31,893 nt of DNA. Origin: CAZFLD01 sp964519835 (GTDB lineage: Bacteria > Spirochaetota > Spirochaetia > DSM-27196 > CAZFLD01). Location of the stretch: contig CAZFLD010000051.1 of assembly GCA_964519835.1 (NCBI GenBank), forward strand, positions 1-31,893, in the 5' to 3' direction. The notes beneath the pieces were generated by a model. That model worked only from the letters and a program-made list of their open reading frames with translations. It searched no databases and had not been told where the DNA came from. Each line of letters opens with the position of its first letter. The first letter of the stretch is position 1. The position numbers and the translations under genes are program-made. Of the stretch, positions 15,453-23,311 are shown one piece after another.

Positions 15453-16304
15453 TCATCGCCGTGCGTGAGCCGGCGGCAGGCGCGGGGTCGCTCCGGACGG
15501 GCGCGGCACCTCGAGCATCCGGATATCGCCGTCCGCCGCCACGTAGACGTCGATCCGCGCTTCGAAACCCAAGAACTGATTGAGCCCGGGACACAAGATC
15601 TCCTCGTAACCGAGGGCGACCATCTCCGAGACCACCAAGCCGTCTATCTCGTCGCTTGCCCACACGCCCTCGCCGCCACCGATGAGGCGAGCGGCGGCGA
15701 CGTCGTAGGATGGGAGCGGCGAAAACGACGACGCGGACAGCCGCCCGGCGACGGCGTCGGAGGCGACCCGTTCTACGTCGACGCACGTAGAAACGGCAGC
15801 CGCCTCACGAAACGCCTCGACCACCCGGACCGGGTTAACGGTCGCTCCTTCTCCTAGCGCAACCTCGAGGCGGTGAAGCAGGTCGGCGGCCGCGCCGTCG
15901 TGCCACGTCGGCGTCAAGCGGTACGTCTCGAAGGGGCCTTGGCCACGGCGGGCGCCGAGAACAATACCCGCCGCAGGCAGTTGAAGCCCCGCCTCCTGAC
16001 TAAGAGGCGTCACTACAATTGCGCCGACTGCGGTTGGCGCAATCTCCAGCTGTACGGTTCCCGCGTCGTCGCCGGCAAACGTCGATCGCGGCCCGCGAAA
16101 CCGGTCGTACCAATCGATCCGGTAACCGGACGGTTCCACAAGCCGGCGCAACGGCGGCGGCAGGTCCGGCAGGAGAACCGAGAGCGTTGTTGTCAACGGC
16201 TCCGAGGAGCAACCGCCAACGCTCATAAGCAATACGGCCGTCCACAGAGCGGGCTTCAGCAGCGGTCGGGTCGTGGCCGCGCATTGTTGTCGAGGCTTTG
16301 CCAT
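15453..16304 (-). CDS. Putative lipoprotein of unknown function
   Basis: 283 residues, with a basic start, a hydrophobic stretch and the lipobox MSVGGC, so it is probably lipid-anchored. I do not recognise the mature part. It has a strand-rich beginning (GYRIDWYDRFRG), a region with VQLEIAPTAVGAIVVTPL, a helical segment and VWASDEIDGLVVSEMVALGYEEILCPGL near the end, finishing with a Pro/Arg-rich tail. Two start codons sit together (GTG 16307, ATG 16304); AGGGG before the ATG favours 16304. It begins 34 nt after the DUF4416 gene on the same strand, and its 3' end faces leuS at 20 nt. Its function is unknown. Confidence 0.7.
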   Translation of the reverse strand: MAKPRQQCAATTRPLLKPALWTAVLLMSVGGCSSEPLTTTLSVLLPDLPPPLRRLVEPSGYRIDWYDRFRGPRSTFAGDDAGTVQLEIAPTAVGAIVVTPLSQEAGLQLPAAGIVLGARRGQGPFETYRLTPTWHDGAAADLLHRLEVALGEGATVNPVRVVEAFREAAAVSTCVDVERVASDAVAGRLSASSFSPLPSYDVAAARLIGGGEGVWASDEIDGLVVSEMVALGYEEILCPGLNQFLGFEARIDVYVAADGDIRMLEVPRPSGATPRLPPAHARR

Positions 16305-16338
16305 CACCCCTAACTACGGGGTAGAAGCACGATTTGCT

Positions 16339-16866
16339 TCAAGCGCGGATCTGATCCTTGAGGCGACGCCGCATGTGGAGGATGGCGTCGGCGTATTCGG
16401 CACCGGCGTAATCGGGATACGTCCAGGGGAGCGCCTCGGTCCGGTCGCGGTGCAAAAGCAACGTCAGCTCTGCATAGATGCCGTCGCGGAGGGGTATTCG
16501 ATGGGCCTGCGCCTTGGTGGTCGCAAGAATCAGGGAAGAGAGCGATAGGAGGCCGGGGTCGAAATTGACCCGCCGCGTGTTATCCGGTCGCGCCAGCGAA
16601 GCCTCGAGGTGGTTGGACTCGATTTTGACCTTGGCAATGGCCTCGGGATCGGCCAACCGCTCCAGCGTGGCAAAATAGCGCTCGATCGGCTTCCCCATTT
16701 CCGACGCGTAGTAATCGGTGTAGGCAAAGGGAAACGGACCGACAAGATGGTCGATCGGTCCGAATCGTTTGTCCAGGGCGGCTTGTGCCGTGTCTATCTC
16801 CACGTCCGGGGAGAGCAGGATGCCAAAAATCGCCTTGCAGGGGTAGTAGGATGTTGTCGCGCCCAT
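16339..16866 (-). CDS. DUF4416 family protein
   Basis: 175 residues, cytoplasmic, matching DUF4416 along its whole length: CKAIFGILLSPDVEI, LDKRFGPIDHLVGPFPFAYTDYY, EMGKPIERYF, RRVNFDPGLLSLSSLILATTK, GIYAELTLLL and ALPWTYPDYAGAEY. The family is known from spirochaetes, Thermotogae and deltaproteobacteria and has no assigned function; the conserved Asp, Tyr and His residues hint at an enzyme. The start at 16866 has GGAAGG upstream and begins at the conserved region. It is divergent from the 16925 gene with a 58-bp gap and probably co-transcribed with the downstream lipoprotein. Confidence 0.85.
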   Translation of the reverse strand: MGATTSYYPCKAIFGILLSPDVEIDTAQAALDKRFGPIDHLVGPFPFAYTDYYASEMGKPIERYFATLERLADPEAIAKVKIESNHLEASLARPDNTRRVNFDPGLLSLSSLILATTKAQAHRIPLRDGIYAELTLLLHRDRTEALPWTYPDYAGAEYADAILHMRRRLKDQIRA

Positions 16867-16880
16867 GCCTTGCCTTCCGT

Positions 16881-16916
16881 GCACAAATTGTGCGAATGGG
16901 AAATCTATAGCATACT
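16881..16916 (+). promoter_or_regulatory. Promoter candidate with inverted repeat at -35
   Basis: GCACAA (16881-16886) and TTGTGC (16888-16893) are perfect inverted arms around a single A. The right arm is the -35 box of a possible promoter with CATACT (16911-16916) after 17 bp. Transcription would start near 16923, two bases before the ATG at 16925, so the mRNA would be essentially leaderless. The dyad also lies in the leader of the divergent DUF4416 gene, so one factor could act on both. Confidence 0.35.
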
Positions 16917-16924
16917 GCTCATCG

Positions 16925-18325
16925 ATGGAAGGCGCAGGAACGTATATTGACGATCTACATCGGGCGCTGGCCAAGCAAGAAGTCCTTGTGGAGCAGCAAG
17001 TCGTCCCTCGCCTCAGAGAACAGTTTCGCGCCTATTACTCCGCATTCCAAGCGCTCTACAACGTTCTACTCAAAAAGTCCCTTGTCGCGGAGGATCCGTA
17101 CAAGTACGACACAAAAATCTCCGAAATCGAGCCACCGGTGGACGAAGGCTATGCCGAGAACGAGCGGGAAGACCAGCTTGCGGTGCGCATGTCGGGCTAC
17201 GACTCTCAGCTCGACTTTCTCAATACGTCGTATCAATTCTCCACGGACTTCTTGAACCTCCGCCGTCTCAAAGCTCTTATCAAGCTGGCCCGCTTTGTTC
17301 GCTGGACCCACTTCAGCCCTGGATCAACCGCTCCGACAACCCGGGCCCTGGCCGAGCAGGTAGACAAGGTGAGGGGTGGCAGCGACAAGGTGTCATCCGG
17401 CGTCGTGAACGACTCGCTCAATCAACTGTCGAAGGCACAAAACGAAGTCCTCGCGGACCTCAAGCGACTCGTCACCTACCAAAAAGAGCGTTACAAGGCG
17501 ATGGTGCGAGCCGATGTTATCGGCGGAGAAGCCGAAGCGACCGGTGAGGAGGCTTTGCGGGGCATCAAGAGGAAGTTCGCCCAAGTAACGCCGAACAAGC
17601 CTTTTTTTCCGGACCTGGTTAGTGAAATCCTGGCTGAGGACGCGGGTCCGGACAAAGACCGTCTGCGAAAAGAGGTTCTCGACTCCCTCGCGGTTGCCGA
17701 TAACAAGCCGGCCACAAAGCGCAAACAGGACACCAGCCGAGCTATTCTTATGGACGCCGTGCGGTCCATGGCCAATGCGGGGCGCCCCCTAGACGAATGT
17801 GTTGAGCGTATCTCGGAGAATTATCAGCTCGTGGCGAACAGAACGCTCACGCTCGGCGAGAAATTCAAACGGTGGCTCCGCAAGGTCGCAGGGCAGCCGA
17901 CTCCGAAGGGCAAGATCGAGCTGGAGTACGTAGACATCACAACGTCCGCTCGGAGCCGGGAGACCATCGACTTTGACGAATTTGTGCAAGGGATTTCCCG
18001 ACGGACCCGGATATACAACGGCATCATCGGCCGGATGGGAAACACCTACCGCAAGCTCGAGGCCGCCGGCGACGACCAAGTCCTCGCTTTTTTATCGAGG
18101 CAGATCGAAGAACTGCAGTTGACACACCGTCGGCTCGAGGCGTTGGACGTCTACTTCAAATCCGAAGCGGAGCGTGACGATCGGGGGAAGCTCCGCGGAA
18201 TCAAGATCGAGCTGTCTACTCTCAAGAACGCAATTGTAAACTCCAATCAGAAGCGTGCCGAGTTTGTAGCAAACAAAGAAGAGACGGAGCAGCTCAAGAA
18301 ACTCGGCGTCGACATGGGCTCCTGA
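16925..18325 (+). CDS. Large soluble protein of unknown function, helix-rich
   Basis: 466 residues without signal peptide or membrane segment, hence cytoplasmic. It is charged and largely helical, with several amphipathic stretches (DDLHRALAKQEVLVEQQV, RLKALIKLARFVRWTHF, QIEELQLTHRRLEALDVYF, KEETEQLKKLGVDMGS) that look like coiled-coil or helical-bundle elements. A basic segment KFKRWLRKVAGQPTPKGKIELEYVD sits about residues 320-345, and DEFVQGISRRTRIYNGIIGRMGN follows. I know proteins of this build from spirochaete genomes as conserved hypotheticals, but no function. The ATG at 16925 has no ribosome site; an upstream in-frame start at 16865 exists but would overlap the divergent gene. Confidence 0.75.
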   Translation: MEGAGTYIDDLHRALAKQEVLVEQQVVPRLREQFRAYYSAFQALYNVLLKKSLVAEDPYKYDTKISEIEPPVDEGYAENEREDQLAVRMSGYDSQLDFLNTSYQFSTDFLNLRRLKALIKLARFVRWTHFSPGSTAPTTRALAEQVDKVRGGSDKVSSGVVNDSLNQLSKAQNEVLADLKRLVTYQKERYKAMVRADVIGGEAEATGEEALRGIKRKFAQVTPNKPFFPDLVSEILAEDAGPDKDRLRKEVLDSLAVADNKPATKRKQDTSRAILMDAVRSMANAGRPLDECVERISENYQLVANRTLTLGEKFKRWLRKVAGQPTPKGKIELEYVDITTSARSRETIDFDEFVQGISRRTRIYNGIIGRMGNTYRKLEAAGDDQVLAFLSRQIEELQLTHRRLEALDVYFKSEAERDDRGKLRGIKIELSTLKNAIVNSNQKRAEFVANKEETEQLKKLGVDMGS

Positions 18326-18337
18326 CGACACCGGCGC

Positions 18338-20275
18338 CTAGAGCTTGTAGCGCCCCAAAATGCGAAGATCCTCACTGTGCTGCCCCAGCTCCGCCAAAGC
18401 ATCGTCAAAGACCGTGGGATCGGCGGGCAAATCGATGTCAACGTAAAACATGTACGTCCACGGTTTGCCTTCGATCGGTCTCGACTCGATCTTTGTCATG
18501 TTCAAAGACCGGCGCGCCAGGACCTCCATACAACGGAATAGCGATCCTGGTTCATCAAGGGCCGAGAAGACGATGGCCGCCTTGTTCGGATCGCGAATGG
18601 CCTTATGGTCTTCCCGTGCCAGAATTGCAAACCGTGTGTAGTTGGCGGGATTAGTCTCAATGCCTTCTTTTAGCACCTGCATGCCGTAGTGACGTGCCGC
18701 CGCCGCATTTGCGATGGCGGCATGGTGTTTGTCGTTTTGCTCTTTGACAAAGGCCACGGAACCGGCGGTGTCGTAGAAGGGCACCCGCTTCCAGTCGTAG
18801 TTGTCGAGAAAGCGTCTGCATTGCGCAAGACCCTGGGGATGGGAGTACACCTCGTGAATCTCGGATAGCTCGGCGCCGGGCATGGCGATAAGGCTGTGAA
18901 TGATCCGGATTTTGGTCTCGCCCACGATCTTCAGGTCCGGGTAGTGCAGGAACAGGTCGTAGTTCTCGTGGATGGAGCCTGCAAGCGCGTTCTCGAGGGG
19001 AACAATCCCGTAGTCCACGCGTTCTTCGAGCACCGCGTCGAATACGGCGCGAAAACTCTCGCATGGCACCGGAAGTAGTTCGTCGGCTTGGAAGTAGCCT
19101 TCAAGGGCCATTTCGCTGTAGGCGCCGCGTTCGCCCTGGAAGGCCACCTTCAACGCGGGCGGCCCGGCGTTATCGGCGGCCGCAGCCCCGTCGCCTGCCG
19201 CGACGACGCCGGCATTTACCGTCGCGGACCGAGCCGTTCGGGGCGCAGAATCCTCGGGAACTCGGCTCAGTTCTTTGCCGATAACCGGAGTCAGCGCCTC
19301 GATATCCCTCAGAAGCTTCTCGAGTTGCTCGGGGAAAAGGCTCTGCGGCCCGTCGGACAAGGCGTGGTCCGGCGACGGGTGCATCTCCACCAAGAGGCCG
19401 TCGGCGCCCGCGGCCACCGCGGCCAATGCCACTGCGGGCACGTGTTCGCGGATGCCCATTGCATGGCTGGGATCCACGAGGACCGGCAGATGCGACAGCT
19501 TTTTGACCACCGGGATGGAAGAAATATCCAACGTGTTCCGGGTGTAGGTCTCGAAGGTGCGAATTCCGCGCTCACACAGGATCACGTTCTCGGTGCCGTG
19601 TGCCAACAGATACTCAGCGGCCATTAACCACTCTTCTATCGTCGCCGCCATACCTCGCTTCAGAATAACGGGCATTGCGGTTGCGCCGACGGCCTTCAGG
19701 AGCTCGAAGTTTTGCATGTTTCGAGCGCCGATCTGAAGAACGTCCACGTATTCGCGATAGGCGGGAAGGTGGTCCGAACTCACAATCTCCGAAACAACGG
19801 GAAGGCCCGTTTCCTCGCCCGCGCGCTTGAGGTAACAAAGCCCATCGACCCCGAGGCCCTGGAAGGAGTATGGCGAGGTTCGTGGCTTGTAGGCACCGCC
19901 ACGAAGCATTACACCACCGGCTTGCCGCACGAGGTGTGCCGCTTCGAGAATCTCCTTCTCACCTTCCACGGAGCAGGGACCGGAAATAACCGCGATCCGT
20001 CGGCCACCAATCTTGATCCTTCCCACCGGCACCACGCTGTCTTCACGCTTCATCTCCCGCGAGGCGATCTTGTACGGCTTGGTGATGGGTATAACACGCT
20101 GGACGCCGGGTAGAAGCTCGACCTCGCGCAGGTCTATCGCGGCGCTGCCCACCGCACCGAAAATAGTCTCCTCTTCGCCGATGATTTCACGTACAGAGAA
20201 GCCACGCGACTCGAGGAAGCTTCGAATATGCTCCTTATGATCGTCGCGAATGCGGCGTTCGAGGACTACAACCAT
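18338..20275 (-). CDS. Fused DAHP synthase (type I) and prephenate dehydratase with ACT domain
   Basis: 645 residues joining two enzymes. Residues 1-75 are the small N-terminal regulatory domain seen in Thermotoga-type DAHP synthases. Residues about 80-338 form the type I-beta barrel, with ISGPCSVEG (97-105), RGGAYKPRTSPYSFQG (125-140), LKRG and the metal-ligand region VDPSHAMG. A low-complexity Ala/Gly linker (340-373) follows. Residues 375-555 are prephenate dehydratase: FQGERGAYSEMAL, GIVPLENALAGSI and NPANYTRFAIL with the catalytic Thr. Residues 565-640 are an ACT domain with the Phe-binding ESRP (597-600). No chorismate mutase domain is present. The product couples the entry to the shikimate pathway with phenylpyruvate formation, so one Phe-sensing ACT could regulate both. 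The ATG at 20275 lacks a ribosome site. Confidence 0.93.
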   Translation of the reverse strand: MVVVLERRIRDDHKEHIRSFLESRGFSVREIIGEEETIFGAVGSAAIDLREVELLPGVQRVIPITKPYKIASREMKREDSVVPVGRIKIGGRRIAVISGPCSVEGEKEILEAAHLVRQAGGVMLRGGAYKPRTSPYSFQGLGVDGLCYLKRAGEETGLPVVSEIVSSDHLPAYREYVDVLQIGARNMQNFELLKAVGATAMPVILKRGMAATIEEWLMAAEYLLAHGTENVILCERGIRTFETYTRNTLDISSIPVVKKLSHLPVLVDPSHAMGIREHVPAVALAAVAAGADGLLVEMHPSPDHALSDGPQSLFPEQLEKLLRDIEALTPVIGKELSRVPEDSAPRTARSATVNAGVVAAGDGAAAADNAGPPALKVAFQGERGAYSEMALEGYFQADELLPVPCESFRAVFDAVLEERVDYGIVPLENALAGSIHENYDLFLHYPDLKIVGETKIRIIHSLIAMPGAELSEIHEVYSHPQGLAQCRRFLDNYDWKRVPFYDTAGSVAFVKEQNDKHHAAIANAAAARHYGMQVLKEGIETNPANYTRFAILAREDHKAIRDPNKAAIVFSALDEPGSLFRCMEVLARRSLNMTKIESRPIEGKPWTYMFYVDIDLPADPTVFDDALAELGQHSEDLRILGRYKL

Positions 20276-20282
20276 GCGCGGT

Positions 20283-20311
20283 ATGCTATTTCAGGGGCTT
20301 TTTCCTGTCAA
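20283..20311 (-). promoter_or_regulatory. Promoter candidate for the DAHPS-PDT fusion
   Basis: On the minus strand a consensus TTGACA (20311-20306), exactly 17 bp, then TAGCAT (20288-20283). Transcription should begin near 20276, next to the ATG at 20275, which suggests a leaderless mRNA. The promoter lies inside the 3' end of the transglycosylase gene; its -10 shares the TAG stop of that gene. Confidence 0.5.
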
Positions 20312-21083
20312 CAAAGGCGATTACGCGTTCATCCTCTTTTGCGGCGGCTATCGATTCGGGGGACGTGTCGGCGTACCACTCGGCCGGCGGCGGAAATCGG
20401 TCCAGAATGTAGCCGGCAAAATCGGACTCGAGTTGGGCCCTGTAGCGAACAATGCGCTCCACGTAGCGCTTGGTTGACTCCGGGGTACGGCCTGCGAGCA
20501 CCCGTGAAGCTCCGGCGTTGTAGACGGCCAACGCCGTCGTTACCTCTTCTCCGACGGAAAAACAGTAGACAAGATGACGCATCGCGTACCGCGCATTGGT
20601 GTCGGTGTCGAAGAAGTCATGCTCGCGAAGCGCAGGGAAGGAGCGGTTGTTGAGTTGAAAGAGGCCCCGATCGACGGAGCCCGCGTTGCTGCCCACGGCA
20701 CGTGGGTTAAAACCGCTTTCGACCGCAGCCAGGGAGAAGGCCAACGACAGCGGAATGCCGTTGCGCTCGGCATGATAGATGATTGGCCCGGCAATTGCCG
20801 GCGAACCGGTGAGATCCACAAAGTACTCGAACACGTGACCGTGCGACGGGTCCTCACGGTATAGCGCAAGAATCGGGTCGGTGGTTCCCAGGAAGTTGGC
20901 TACGTTGGGAAAGACGCCGTTGTTGGTTTGCACTATGCCGTCGGCCACGGAGACCTGCTCTTTGAGAGTCGCGTAGATGTTGTACTTGGACGCCGGTGGA
21001 TGTTTGCCCGACGGACTCGTGGTTCCGCTTGCTATGAGCAGCGCGGAGACGGCGCACAGAATCAGAAACGAACGGACGTGAAT
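20286..21083 (-). CDS. Lytic transglycosylase (SLT domain), exported; probable non-AUG start
   Basis: The SLT domain reads NGIPLSLAFSLAAVESGFN (catalytic Glu in AVES), then RGLFQLNNRSFPAL, DTNARYAMRHLVYC and ALAVYNAGASRVLAG, enough for a peptidoglycan-cleaving lytic transglycosylase. The first conventional start (GTG 20948) lies well inside the protein. Reading upstream in frame gives HVRSFLILCAVSALLIASG, an obvious signal peptide, beginning just after GGAGGAG. Four bases beyond that is ATT at 21083, in the same arrangement as the methyltransferase's own start (GGAGGAG, four bases, GTG). TGATT at this point looks like a TGATG overlap whose ATG became ATT. CTG at 21086 is the alternative. About 265 residues. 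Last gene of an envelope operon. Confidence 0.75.
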   Translation of the reverse strand: MHVRSFLILCAVSALLIASGTTSPSGKHPPASKYNIYATLKEQVSVADGIVQTNNGVFPNVANFLGTTDPILALYREDPSHGHVFEYFVDLTGSPAIAGPIIYHAERNGIPLSLAFSLAAVESGFNPRAVGSNAGSVDRGLFQLNNRSFPALREHDFFDTDTNARYAMRHLVYCFSVGEEVTTALAVYNAGASRVLAGRTPESTKRYVERIVRYRAQLESDFAGYILDRFPPPAEWYADTSPESIAAAKEDERVIAFVDRKKPLK

Positions 21084-21862
21084 CAGGCTCCTCCTGTCTG
21101 ATGCGCCGAGGCCCTGACGCCCGTGCGGTTAGCCTGCTCCTGCCCGCTCGTCGCTACTCCACGCTTCACGAATATCGCGTGGCCGTTTACGTTCTGCAAA
21201 AAGAGGCGATCCGCGGCGGCCTTTGCCTCGTCCACATAGGCGGTAACGCCCTCGCATCCATAGAAACCGTAGTCGTCAAAAACGACGATCCCGCCCTCCG
21301 ACAAACGCGGCCAGACCCACTCGCACACGTCCTTCGCAGACTCATAGACATCCACATCGATGTGACACAGGGCAAAGGCACGATCCTCAATGGCACCGGA
21401 GGTGTCTTCCGGGAACACACCTTCGAGAATCTCGAATCGCTTGATTCCTAGTACGCCGAGGAACTGCCTGACCAGGTCGGCCGAGGTATTCGCGTACTCT
21501 CCGCCGCGAAAGTAGGGGTCGCGCTCACCGGCCTTTACTACGCCGTAGAACGTGTCGGCAATAATCACGTCTTTGGCGCGAGGCCCGGCAATGACCTGCA
21601 ACGCCGTGGCCATGAGGCCGGCCGTTCCGCCGCGCCAGGCGCCAACTTCCAGGACGTCTCCCGGGACCGGATCGGGTCCATCCGCGGAGGCGAGTTGGGT
21701 AACAAGCTGCCAGAGCTCCCAGCACCTATACACGTCGACCATGGTGTTTTCACGGATCCGTTCGAACGTCTCGCCAAAGGCGACGTCCACGGTCCATGGC
21801 ATGTAGTTGGCGACCGGGGTGATCTGTCCGTAGCCGGCCGGCAAAGGTCTCTTCGAGCTCAC
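21083..21862 (-). CDS. TylF/MycF-like class I SAM-dependent methyltransferase
   Basis: 259 residues. The SAM motif DVLEVGAWRGGTAGLMA, the metal-ligand segment HIDVDVYESAKDVCEW and GGIVVFDDYGFYGCEGV match the macrocin O-methyltransferase (TylF) family, which methylates sugar hydroxyls in antibiotics and, in many bacteria, sugars of surface glycans. The GTG at 21862 overlaps the upstream stop (GTGA) and is preceded by GGAGGAG at four bases, so that start is nearly certain. The C-terminal 25 residues after KRG are extra and basic. It lies between a WG-repeat lipoprotein and a lytic transglycosylase, so a cell-surface glycan is a plausible target, which is inference. Confidence 0.85.
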   Translation of the reverse strand: MSSKRPLPAGYGQITPVANYMPWTVDVAFGETFERIRENTMVDVYRCWELWQLVTQLASADGPDPVPGDVLEVGAWRGGTAGLMATALQVIAGPRAKDVIIADTFYGVVKAGERDPYFRGGEYANTSADLVRQFLGVLGIKRFEILEGVFPEDTSGAIEDRAFALCHIDVDVYESAKDVCEWVWPRLSEGGIVVFDDYGFYGCEGVTAYVDEAKAAADRLFLQNVNGHAIFVKRGVATSGQEQANRTGVRASAHQTGGA

Positions 21863-23208
21863 TCCGCTCCTCCGGTACCCGTAGTAACCGGTGCCGACGC
21901 CCCACGGTCGGCGGGGCCATGTTGCCAAACGACTGAGCCGTCCCTGTCGATGTACGATGTCACGTATTCTTCCTCCGTGGAGCCCACAAACACCCGGGCC
22001 AGTCCGTTACGAAACGGAAGGACCCCGTCCCATGCCGGTTCGATAACAATACTGCCATTTCTATCAATGTAGCCCCATTCCTCACCTGGAGAAAAGGCGG
22101 CCCTGCCTTCCGAGAAGCTTGCGGCAAGGGGATAGATGGGCGGAATTGCCTGATCTCCGGCGGAGTCGATGTAGCCGGTGAGCCCGGTTTCGGGGTCTCG
22201 GAAGCGAGCAAGGCCGTCGGAGAAGTTCCGATGGTCAAATCCGGGCGGCACAATGACCACGGTTCCCGTTTTGTCGATATAGCCGGCGCCGCCCTCGTCC
22301 ACCACCAGCGCAAGTCCTTCGGCAAATCGATTCGCTCGAAAAAAAGTCCGGCAAAACGGGTCCATGGGCGGCAAGCTCTCGCGAAGATACAGATACCTGC
22401 CCCGACCCTCACGATCGAGAAGAAGCCCAATACCCTCGGCCCCGCCGGGCAGAAATTCCGCTGCCTCGAAGTTCTCGAATTCCGGATCGAGGTGTTCGCC
22501 CGAGCGGCGAACCAGGTAGAAGGTACCGTCGTTTTCCCGGACACCGGCGTACCCGAGGTAGAAACGGGAACCGTCGATCCAATCACCGGTTAGTATGGTA
22601 TCCCCCGCGTGATTGATGTAGGATCCCGCCGAACCCTCCCGCACAAAGGCAAGGCCCTCGGAAAAGGGCTCGGCATGAAAAAAGGGCCCTTCTATCACGA
22701 CCGCACCCGTAACGTCGATGTATGAGTACAACAGCCGCCCATCCCGGCCGGCAAGCGCAACGGCGGCGAGCCCTTCAGAAAAGGCACCCGCCTCCGAATA
22801 GCGCGGCTCCACGCGGACTTGCCCCTCGGCATCTACAAAGCCTATCCGACCGTCGATGGTGACTTCGTACCGCAGGTCCGATAAGAGCTCGCGGGTGATG
22901 GTCGGTTCGAGCTCATAGGCGACGGTGGATATCGTGTTGGGCTCTATCGCGACGGTGGTTTCTACAGGCCTATAGGCCCGTCGCTCGATAACAAGCTTGT
23001 AGGTGCCCGACGGAACCGGCGCAAACCGTGCCGGTGAACCCTGGGACTCCAACCCCTCCAGATAGACCCGAGCACCGGCCGGTTGGGTGTTTACGACAAG
23101 GCCGCCCGCCGGCCGTACACAGCCGGTCAACAGCACCACGAGGACGGCGGGGAGCCAGATTGCGAGTGTCCGGCGCCGGGCCGTGAATATCGAGCCGCGG
23201 CAAAACAT
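21859..23208 (-). CDS. Lipoprotein with PEGA domain and WG repeats
   Basis: 449 residues. A signal peptide with lipobox VVLLTGC precedes a PEGA domain (GGLVVNTQPAGARVYLEG to about residue 110), which usually mediates surface-layer or cell-wall contacts. The rest is a run of about seven WG repeats, each with a glycine-rich GYIDxxG turn, VIxP strand and SEGLAxV helix start; examples are GYIDKTGTVVIVPPGF, GYIDSAGDQAI and WGYIDRNGSIVIEPAW. WG (KWG) repeats are common in secreted spirochaete and clostridial proteins. Starts at 23208 and 23241 arise from a 33-bp duplication; neither has a ribosome site. It overlaps the methyltransferase start by 4 nt and begins a three- or four-gene run. Confidence 0.82.
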   Translation of the reverse strand: MFCRGSIFTARRRTLAIWLPAVLVVLLTGCVRPAGGLVVNTQPAGARVYLEGLESQGSPARFAPVPSGTYKLVIERRAYRPVETTVAIEPNTISTVAYELEPTITRELLSDLRYEVTIDGRIGFVDAEGQVRVEPRYSEAGAFSEGLAAVALAGRDGRLLYSYIDVTGAVVIEGPFFHAEPFSEGLAFVREGSAGSYINHAGDTILTGDWIDGSRFYLGYAGVRENDGTFYLVRRSGEHLDPEFENFEAAEFLPGGAEGIGLLLDREGRGRYLYLRESLPPMDPFCRTFFRANRFAEGLALVVDEGGAGYIDKTGTVVIVPPGFDHRNFSDGLARFRDPETGLTGYIDSAGDQAIPPIYPLAASFSEGRAAFSPGEEWGYIDRNGSIVIEPAWDGVLPFRNGLARVFVGSTEEEYVTSYIDRDGSVVWQHGPADRGASAPVTTGTGGAE

Positions 23209-23250
23209 GAGTCGGGTCCACGCCGGGCCGCGGCACCACATGAGTCGGGT
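23194..23250. repeat. 33-bp period duplication at a divergent gene start
   Basis: The 24 bases at 23194-23217 recur at 23227-23250 with two substitutions (AA to CC), giving a 33-bp period. Each copy contains a CAT that is an in-frame ATG for the minus-strand WG lipoprotein, so the gene carries two equivalent starts separated by 11 codons. It lies just before the promoter region of the plus-strand DAHP synthase. Confidence 0.8.
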
Positions 23251-23278
23251 TCGAAGTCGCGAAGAATCAGGATATAGT
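23250..23278 (+). promoter_or_regulatory. Promoter candidate for type II DAHP synthase
   Basis: TTCGAA (23250-23255), 17 bp and TATAGT (23273-23278). Transcription would start near 23285, leaving a leader of about 27 nt that includes the GGGAG ribosome site at 23300-23304. The -35 match is poor, the -10 good. Confidence 0.4.
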
Positions 23279-23311
23279 CTCAAGCGCAACAAATCTATCG
23301 GGAGTGACTGT

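Noticed and set aside
14272..15786. 504-codon open frame on the minus strand
   Set aside because: It lies mostly antisense to leuS, whose protein is unmistakable, and its translation is Arg/His/Val-rich with no domain.
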